Under the pieces are notes generated by a model. That model did no database searches. It saw only the letters and a program-made list of their open reading frames with translations, and was not told the DNA's origin. Of a stretch of 33,667 nucleotides of DNA, positions 28,305 to 33,667 are shown piece by piece. Made by a program: the position numbers and the translations under genes. Location of the stretch: NCBI GenBank assembly GCA_003427395.1, contig BFEA01000251.1:1284856-1318522 (forward strand), in the 5' to 3' direction. The stretch's first letter is position 1; every line of letters starts with the position of its first letter. Source of the DNA: Chara braunii (lineage: Eukaryota; Streptophyta; Charophyceae; Charales; Characeae).

Positions 28305-28970
28305 TCACTTTTCTATCTGTCGTTTGGGCTTTTTGCCATGCCTTCGTACTCTATGAGGTTGTGGCTTCTGAATGTAAAGCCACCTGAAGCCTGCGAGCTC
28401 TATGCACTTCCATCCAAGTCCTATGATACGGAAGTCAACCATGACACAAAACTCCTCCCATAGAGTGGGGAGATATGGCCGAGAGAAAATACCCCTCCTG
28501 AGATGCGGAAACTCAGAGGGCTCGGTCACCGCTTCATAATCGATCACTGCTGGCGATCTGTATCTCTTGGCCAAGTCCACCAGTCCACCCCAATAAGAAC
28601 CGTCAGTAAGATAGTAGGGGACCGGAGGCTTGGGATAGTCAGTAAAAAGCTTAGGGCCAAAGCTATAGACTAGCTTGGTGTCACCCTGGAGCCTCTCGGC
28701 TTTCCACTGCATGTACCTGGCTGCTGCAGCCCACACCGCATCGAAATGAGGGTGCATCTCGTTCCCCTTTTTCAGGAAGATCCGTAGGTCATTAACTATG
28801 CCTTCAGCGAACTCAGTGAGGACGATGAAGATAGACAAGTCTTCACGCTTGAACCGATAAATCCGGACGTACTTGTAAGGGAAACTCTCCCTGGCAACAA
28901 TCGAATTGAGGTTGTCAAGGACCGATTGGTCAACTGTGATGGGATTAACCTCTCTCATGTGTTTGGACAA
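28305..28970 (-). CDS. Intact leader ORF A of the retroelement, unrecognised protein
   Basis: 221 codons, ATG-started on the minus strand (MSKHMREVNPITVDQSVL), the best-preserved ORF of the window. The middle has FPYKYVRIYRFKREDLSIFI, VLTEFAEGIVNDLRIFLKKG, FDAVWAAAARYMQWKAERLQ and YPKPPVPYYLTDGSYWGGLV. The C-terminal part has PHLRRGIFSRPYLPTLWEEF, GWKCIELAGFRWLYIQ and a basic tail (RVRRHGKKPKRQ). No signal peptide or membrane span. The middle third resembles gag-leader domains B and C. It lies between leader ORF 0 and the LTR end, on the LTR side of the primer site, where retroelements rarely encode protein. Role unknown; a structural or nucleic-acid-binding accessory is only a guess. Confidence 0.7.
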   Translation of the reverse strand: MSKHMREVNPITVDQSVLDNLNSIVARESFPYKYVRIYRFKREDLSIFIVLTEFAEGIVNDLRIFLKKGNEMHPHFDAVWAAAARYMQWKAERLQGDTKLVYSFGPKLFTDYPKPPVPYYLTDGSYWGGLVDLAKRYRSPAVIDYEAVTEPSEFPHLRRGIFSRPYLPTLWEEFCVMVDFRIIGLGWKCIELAGFRWLYIQKPQPHRVRRHGKKPKRQIEK

Positions 28971-29459
28971 GTAACTACTCCCTGATCGAGATAAAAAAAA
29001 TTGTGCTTGATTGACAGGTGCTCGTGGCCTGAGTGCCTTTTAAATGCTATTCCGGGTGGTGCCCTGAGTACTGTTCTGAATGGTACTCTGAATGTCGTTC
29101 TGAATACTATTTGACTACCGATCAGCGAACTGATTGATTGCTGATCAGAAAGCTGATTAAATGCTGAAAGGAGAACTGAATGATTACTGATGATTCTGCT
29201 GACTGAAGCTGAGTGCTGCCGAGATTATGCTGACTGAGAAATCTGATTGACCGCAGGGATGGCAGAACGCTGCCAAGTGTAGGCACACGTAAGTGAAGTT
29301 ATAGCGCAACATGTCACAAAATCACTGGTTTTGACTGTTAGGTGTTGAGCATAAAGCGTGCTAACTGACAGGTGTCTGATTGCTGTCGGAATTGACTGAT
29401 TGAGAATCACTTAGTCACCACTTGAATGCTGCCTGAGGAACGGTTGTGTTGCTGCCTGG

Positions 29460-29520
29460 TCACTTCCAACCACATTGAGTACTGACCACTTCTGAGCACT
29501 GTTCACTACTGAGCACTGCT
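29460..29520 (-). repeat. Remnant leader minisatellite, minus copy
   Basis: GAGCACTGTTCACTACTGAGC, then ACTGCTC, is the inverted counterpart of the 17-bp repeat at 20331-20400. CTGA-rich AGTACT/TGATC motifs continue between about 29,050 and 29,250. Confidence 0.6.
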
Positions 29521-29826
29521 CCCTGAGAGCAACACCGAGTATTGGGAGTTGAGGATTGCCGCCTAGTTCTTATCGGTAATTTCAAGTAGTTCAAACAGTT
29601 GATAGTTGGCTGAATACGAGTCACGTATTGATCAAAGGCAGACTGAATACTGATTAAAGATTCAGGATAACTCAGATGATTAAACGAGGTTGGACAGCAT
29701 GTCACCGAACCCTGGTTCCCGACTGCGGAAAACCAAATGAACTGCCGATTGATGGTTGGAACCTTTGATTATTCGAGAGAACTAGAGGATATCCAGGGGG
29801 AGGAAGAACTCAAGTGTGTCTGTTTT

Positions 29827-30021
29827 TCACCCAAGAATCGCCCTGGCCTGTTCCACCGTCTCTAGAGAGGAGCCGGTACTGTGCAGTTTGCCATCCGACC
29901 CGTAAAAATAAATAACGTATTCAATGTACCATTTGAACTGCGTGTTCGCGCTGGACCTACCTTTGGGAGGCCATGTCCAAATACGCCTCCTCCTTCCACC
30001 CCCTTTTCTTATCTCTGACAG
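29827..30021 (-). pseudogene. Leader ORF 0 of the retroelement (minus copy)
   Basis: 64 open codons: a basic start (RKGGGRRRRIWTWPPKGRSS), then FKWYIEYVIYFYGSDGKLHS and SLETVEQARAILG before the stop at 29827-29829. It corresponds to 19936-20219 of the plus copy. No ATG begins this frame; the position aligned with the plus-copy ATG is CTG. Unknown function; the arginine cluster suggests nucleic acid binding or nuclear targeting, which is inference only. Confidence 0.5.
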
Positions 30022-30264
30022 AGCTACACTTCACAACTAGCACCTCACTACCTTTCATGTCCTCTAGCCGTGTCTGAACCCAAATATGCAGAACTTGAAA
30101 ATTACGTGTAACCGGTCTTTCCCAATATCATTCGAATTTTGAATTGGCTTGAATTTGCTGAGTCTATTTTGTCAGCCCTTCAGACTCCCGCTTGAGTCTG
30201 AGGAGGGTCGTTCAAGTCCAGCTTGAGTTAAAATTACCTGAAACCGAATCGAAATTGTTTGAAA

Positions 30265-30320
30265 CTAGTTGTCCGAGTCTGAACTGTCTGAGTCTAGTTG
30301 TCCGAGTCTGAATTGTCTGA
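30265..30320. repeat. 29-bp tandem repeat, two copies
   Basis: CTAGTTGTCCGAGTCTGAAC at 30265 recurs as CTAGTTGTCCGAGTCTGAAT at 30294, both followed by TGTCTGA. Looser GAGTCTG motifs lie upstream to about 30,160. Confidence 0.85.
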
Positions 30321-30329
30321 CAATCAAGT

Positions 30330-31565
30330 GTTGGCTTTGCCTGATATTTACCCATTTTGCTGGCTCCACTCAACTTTTGACATACCAGGTAACACTCGAG
30401 GCTCGTTCTTGGCCTCCACCATCGACAGGGTCAGGTAAGGACAAGCTTTGTTGAAGTGATGTGCTCTCCCCCGCTGTTACGACCTCGTAGGACCTCAAAC
30501 GTGACTCAACCAGGTTCCATTCGACTTCTATCCTAAATACTGGAGTAGTCTCAGAGCGCATGTCGTGTCGAGAGACCATCCAAACTGAGCTTATTCAGAC
30601 GTAACTCTAGGGCGCATGACTCACCCAACAAGGCTTACGGCGCAGGACTAAGAACAACTCAAGAGTAACACTGTAACAGTTAGTCACCATCCATAAGGAA
30701 TTTGGCCAATAGATACACAACTTCCCTTAAGATGCGCTGCTTCTTGCCCATCAGAAAACTTGTTCTAATCGCGAGACTCTACTACTCACCAAAGGCTCGC
30801 TTAAGGTATGACAGACCAGCGTGAATAGACAAGTCACTCTTCTGAGCTCATCTACTCAGTCCACATTTTGATCCCCTGAAAAATCAGAATTCATGGTTGG
30901 GGCTTTAGCCTGGACAGAGTCATAGGTCCAGTGACAATAAATGAATTAAATAAATAAACAAGTAAAAAAAAGGTTTTCTCTCTCTCGAACCACTGTCGGT
31001 CAACCACTCCCCTTTTTTTTTTTTTTTACCGAGCCACTTTCAGTACACCTGCTCATGCATTCATGGTGACTGCACTTTCAGTATCTTCTGCTCTATTTCG
31101 AGGTAATTTTCAGTTGACCATCGAAATAACTTAGGGAATCAAATTCAGTAGAGAGAGCGGAACCGACAATGCGTGAATGATTACTCGACCTGACCACTTT
31201 CAAAAAGTTGTCACAGACCCAATGACCATTCTACATACCTTTGATCTCCTCATTAATCTCAGTGTTTCTAGTTTTTTTTATTAGGCTTGTCAACAATGGG
31301 GATCCGAGTTTTCATATGAAGCTCCTCTAGACTTCCTTAGAAGAGGCAAGGATGAGACGAGGACTTATAGGGCACACTCAGCAAGCCAAAAACAGATCTA
31401 AGTACCTTCCCGCACTTGCCGAATTTGCAAACTTTCAAGCATGTGTTTGCCCACTTAGGCTTGTATGTTCACACACTCAGTCGTTTTCCGGTCATGAGCG
31501 AACTGGTACAGCCACAAATTGGCATTCGATTAGACGAACACGTGTAAACCCGGATAGTCATGCGC
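30330..31565. other. No recognised gene
   Basis: Mixed sequence with a T run near 31,013-31,026. No frame exceeds about 70 codons in this interval and none shows a motif. Confidence 0.5.
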
Positions 31566-31571
31566 TCATGC

Positions 31572-31690
31572 AGTCACACAATATAGCCGCACAGTGCAGT
31601 CACATTATGTAATCCCACGACATAATCACACAGTGTAATCACGCGGTGTAGTCACACAGTGTGATCAACACTGTGTGGTCACACGCTGAT
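31572..31690. repeat. 13-bp minisatellite ending in a perfect palindrome
   Basis: About nine units of RTCACACAGTGTA at 13-bp steps. Near its end CACACAGTGT (31653-31662) and ACACTGTGTG (31668-31677) are exact reverse complements around GATCA. Confidence 0.85.
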
Positions 31691-32026
31691 GAGAGGAAAA
31701 GGAAAAAGGATCAGAATCCGTATCGTACTAGTAGTCACCGCTTTTGCGGGTCTTAAGCTCAAGAATACAAGAGCAACACGTTTCCTTAACCTTGCCAAGA
31801 GATCACAAAACCCACTCAGTACAGATAACATGTCCAAACTGACAGCGCCCGGTGTAGGGCCAAACCCCGGTAGACTTTCGAGCCTTAGTCGACCCCACTG
31901 CGGGTCCCAGTTGGCTCGGCCAACCCACACTCATGCTCAAGGCGTGGGCCATTCGTCCCAATGTCACCCATACCTAGTGCTTTGAGATGGATGGGGGTGG
32001 GCATCGCGCGAGAGAGCTTTGACATT
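31691..32026. other. No recognised gene
   Basis: A 98-codon plus frame (31689-31985) is basic and Ser/Pro-rich with a partly open opposite strand. I see no motif. Confidence 0.4.
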
Positions 32027-32095
32027 GGGGATGTAGCTCAGCCCTCACGACGGGTGGTAGTCTCGCTGGTCGTTTCGCAATGCTGATTTTTTTTT
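32027..32095 (+). ncRNA. tRNA-Ala-like 5' end with T9 run (possible SINE or tRNA remnant)
   Basis: GGGGATGTAGCTCAG (32027-32041) equals the 5' end of eukaryotic tRNA-Ala, including the box A core. GGGTGGTAG follows after an insertion-like CCCTCACGAC. The anticodon arm and a good box B are missing (GGTCGTTTCGC is only a loose match). T9 at 32087-32095 would stop pol III. Best read as a broken tRNA or tRNA-derived SINE head. Confidence 0.35.
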
Positions 32096-32940
32096 GATTC
32101 TTTATTGTGTTCTCAAGCAACTGCTCCTTCCAATACGCAGGTAGTCCATGGGTTTTTTTAGCCTTTCTCTTCTCTTGTGCGTAGGCTAAGCGTCATCCTT
32201 ACGCCACGCACCATTTCCCTAAGCATTTTGGCTCTATGGCGTCATCGGGGTGCGGTGGGGTCGTCCTCCCCCTCGCCTCTACGCATCCATCGGATCTCTC
32301 AATCTGCTTCCTACCTTATTGAAGTAGGCCCCTTAGTCTTTTCGGGGTCCTCATATGCATGCACACACAACATCACTTTTTCCTTGGCATGACGGCACTC
32401 CCATTTGCACTCCAAGTCTTCAAACGCACAAGTCATATCCATGGGGTAGTTCTATGTCAAGGGTCCCATAGCCCCTACGCCCTCTTCCCTTTCCCTCTTG
32501 ATGCCCGGTTCCACTTGCCCCTATCTCGCTCAAGGCATCTTTATCCATCACTTACCTGCACAATCCCACACAAACAAGAAGATCCATGCAATCCCCCATC
32601 GGGGGTCAACACATAGCCCTTCCCACATGCCTATTCTTTCAAGTCCTTTGACTGCTCATTGTTCCCTCTTGTTGTTCAATCAGCCCATTATCTTCTCATA
32701 GTCATGCAGTCAGGGGGATGGTTGAGTCAAACTGACCTCACTTTCAACTTATGCTTTCTTCCGGATTCCGCCTCTCCCACTTCCTTTTTTGGACGTCCTC
32801 TCTCTTGCCTTCTTGGTGGCACAAGGGACTGTCTACCCCCCCTTGTCCCCTTTCTCCACCAAGTGAGGTCTGATTTCGTTCTGCGCTCGTGCCCTGACAA
32901 TGTTTTCCAAGTGAGGGGAGGGGAAGGGTTAGTCATATGC
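32096..32940. other. No recognised gene
   Basis: C/T-rich sequence. Frames up to 94 codons lack domains and overlap each other. Confidence 0.5.
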
Positions 32941-32941
32941 T

Positions 32942-33220
<279 letters not shown>

Positions 33221-33300
33221 CAAGAGTCTTCTAGTCCTAATCAAGTGATCACCCCGTGATAGCAGCCCAATGTCGGTCACCCATCCCTTAGAAAAAGAGC

Positions 33301-33667
33301 AACTAAAGCAAGAACCGGAACATCCACTCATGCTTGAATTTTGACAAAAGTGTAGAAGTAAACTAGTGGAACACATGCATATGAAGGAAAGATTGACTAA
33401 GTAAGAACCGGAACATCAACACATGCTTGATCTTGACAAAAGGAAGAAGTGAACTTAAGGAACACATGCACATAAAGGAAAGATAGAGAAAGTAAGAACC
33501 GGAACATCAACACATGCTTGAACTTGACGAAAGGAAGAAGTGAACTAGTGCTACACATGCACATGAAGGAAAGATTGACTAAGTAAGAACCGGAGCATCA
33601 ACACATGATTGAACTTGACAAACGGAAGAAGTGAACTAACGGAGCACATGCACATGAAGGAAAGATT
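33301..33667. repeat. 91-bp tandem repeat, four units, continuing off the edge
   Basis: AGAACCGGAACATC starts near 33311, 33404, 33495 and 33586 (steps 93, 91, 91). Each unit continues through ACACATGCTTGAAYTTGAC, GGAAGAAGTGAACTA and ACACATGCACATGAAGGAAAG. The array is open at the right end of the window. Confidence 0.95.

Noticed and set aside
31685-31715. CTGATGAGAGGAAAAGG, another hammerhead-like core
   Set aside because: No stem II pairing; it is just a purine-rich stretch after the minisatellite.

Overview
The window reads as repeat-dominated eukaryotic nuclear DNA with no convincing intact host gene. A fungus, possibly a basidiomycete with a large repeat-rich genome, is my best guess. 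The main reason is the Ty3/Gypsy-type retroelement at 19.9-30.0 kb: its aspartic protease and the linker before its reverse transcriptase resemble fungal Ty3/Gypsy polyproteins as I know them. This is inference from family knowledge; no search was run.

Layout. 0-4.7 kb: microsatellites, short tandem repeats and a compact structure at about 2.39-3.47 kb, where two ~250-bp direct repeats each carry a hammerhead-ribozyme-like fold 839 bp apart. This recalls retrozymes, which are small non-autonomous retroelements with ribozymes in their terminal repeats. 4.9-5.5 kb: a ~600-bp purine-only-like block. 5.5-7.5 kb: unassigned, with clustered perfect palindromes near 6.5 kb. 7.5-8.7 kb: a tandem duplication (~596 bp) whose core resembles domain II of large-subunit rRNA. 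8.7-10.9 kb: unassigned. 11.0-11.7 kb: six hairpins sharing a fixed core but with different, still complementary, outer arms. 11.97-12.56 kb: five ~120-bp tandem repeats of two alternating types. 13.4-15.1 kb: GC-rich with many strong stem-loops. 15-19.9 kb: mostly unassigned.

19.9-30.0 kb: two decayed 5' halves of one retroelement family, joined tail to tail at about 27,002. The plus-strand copy keeps a leader with two ORFs, a primer binding site (tRNA-Asp type), gag, a CCHC zinc knuckle, protease and the start of the RT region. The minus-strand copy keeps the same leader, primer site and first gag domain. Reverse transcriptase, RNase H and integrase are absent. Inside the plus copy sits a 374-bp MITE with terminal inverted repeats and an exact 8-bp target duplication. 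The leader ORF and two segments of the gag region appear to be divergent copies of one unrecognised domain. This and the ribozyme and hairpin structures are the most unusual content.

30-33.7 kb: unassigned sequence, a 13-bp minisatellite, a weak tRNA-Ala-like pol III signature, a long purine/GA block and four 91-bp tandem repeats running off the right edge.

Most long open frames in the window come from simple repeats (poly-Ser/Leu/Pro or Arg/Glu frames) and were discarded.
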